Assembly: GCA_903868655.1 (NCBI GenBank)
Contig: CAIPWG010000589.1
Coordinates: 1 to 5,909, forward strand
Direction of reading: 5' to 3'
Source of the DNA: an uncultured Sphingomonadales bacterium
Lineage (GTDB): Bacteria > Pseudomonadota > Alphaproteobacteria > Sphingomonadales > Sphingomonadaceae
Length of the DNA stretch: 5,909 nucleotides
Part shown: one piece after another, positions 5,643 to 5,909 of the stretch
Position numbering within the stretch: position 1 is the stretch's first letter
How the letters are laid out: each line of letters starts with the position of its first letter
Position numbers and translations under genes: made by a program
The notes under the pieces: model-generated
What the model saw: only the letters and a program-made list of their open reading frames with translations
What the model was told of the DNA's origin: nothing
Database searches by the model: none

Positions 5643-5909
5643 TCAGCTGCCCGTATAAACCCGCTTGTCCTTGCGGTGCGGTTTGGCCCGGATCACGCGA
5701 TGGGCGATGTGCTGCGGGCGGTCCGTGATATATTCGGTGGTGACCGTGCGTGTTTCAACGCAGGGCTGCTGCCGGCCGGTTGGAACGGGCACCATCATAT
5801 AGCCCGCCGGCGGTGTTTCGGGCGTGCCAAAGGCCATGGCCGGATAGGCCGGTGCAACAGGTGCCGGTCCTTGCTGGGGCATTGAGGGGCCAAAGCCCTG
5901 TGGGGGCGC
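5643..5909 (-). CDS. Uncharacterised proline-rich protein, C-terminal 88 residues, truncated by window edge
   Basis: The minus-strand frame is open from the right edge to a TGA at 5645–5643. The visible part has a Pro/Gln/Gly/Ala-rich low-complexity segment (first about 40 residues, with repeated P-A and P-P pairs and GYMMVPVP). It then has a single Cys in PCVETRTVTTEYITDR and a basic tail ending KDKRVYTGS. An ATG at 5882 exists, but the same style of low-complexity sequence continues upstream to the edge (APPQGFGPS), so the gene most likely begins outside the window. Low-complexity regions before a Cys-containing, Thr/Val-rich, basic tail are seen in exported alphaproteobacterial proteins, but the signal peptide, if any, is not visible and no family is assigned. 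It converges on the exporter gene with a 7-bp gap and no clear terminator between them. Confidence 0.65.
   Translation of the reverse strand, partial: APPQGFGPSMPQQGPAPVAPAYPAMAFGTPETPPAGYMMVPVPTGRQQPCVETRTVTTEYITDRPQHIAHRVIRAKPHRKDKRVYTGS

Overview
This window is chromosomal DNA from an alphaproteobacterium. The gene order mnmG–rsmG–parA–parB, the short gene overlaps and the style of the proteins (RsmG with an FHVEH tail motif, ParB with an LGRGLGALLG N-terminal motif) suggest the order Sphingomonadales, though that rank is an inference from memory of family sequences. This cluster usually lies close to the replication origin in alphaproteobacteria. No origin elements (DnaA-box clusters) were seen here.

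Left half (1–2631, + strand): the 3' end of mnmG (tRNA wobble-uridine modification), then rsmG (16S rRNA m7G methyltransferase), parA and parB. These are packed with ATGA overlaps or a 1-base gap and look like one operon. Two 16-bp parS centromere sites lie inside the rsmG coding sequence, so the sites bound by ParB sit beside the genes for the segregation ATPase and the clamp protein.

Middle (2632–3935): a 107-bp intergenic region separates parB from an acyl-CoA dehydrogenase gene. It holds a perfect 7-2-7 inverted repeat that looks like an operator, a weak promoter candidate, and an 8-bp sequence complementary to the Shine-Dalgarno region of the dehydrogenase gene. The dehydrogenase resembles the long-chain/isovaleryl type, because its probable catalytic glutamate is in the internal LPQERL motif and not in the C-terminal EGT motif. 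A strong hairpin lies between this gene and the convergent lrp-type gene.

Right half (3933–5909): a minus-strand Lrp/AsnC-family regulator is divergent from a two-gene + strand unit. That unit is a 50-aa uncharacterised ORF with a strong ribosome binding site, overlapping by 4 bases a TTG-started EamA/DMT (RhtA-like) exporter. The arrangement suggests an amino-acid-responsive regulator controlling a metabolite or amino acid exporter. The right edge holds the C-terminal part of an uncharacterised proline-rich minus-strand protein.

Most of the window is conserved housekeeping DNA. No mobile element, CRISPR array, tRNA, rRNA or clearly new multi-gene system was seen. The most interesting items are small: the parS pair embedded in rsmG, the 5' region of the dehydrogenase gene, and the coupled small ORF before the exporter.
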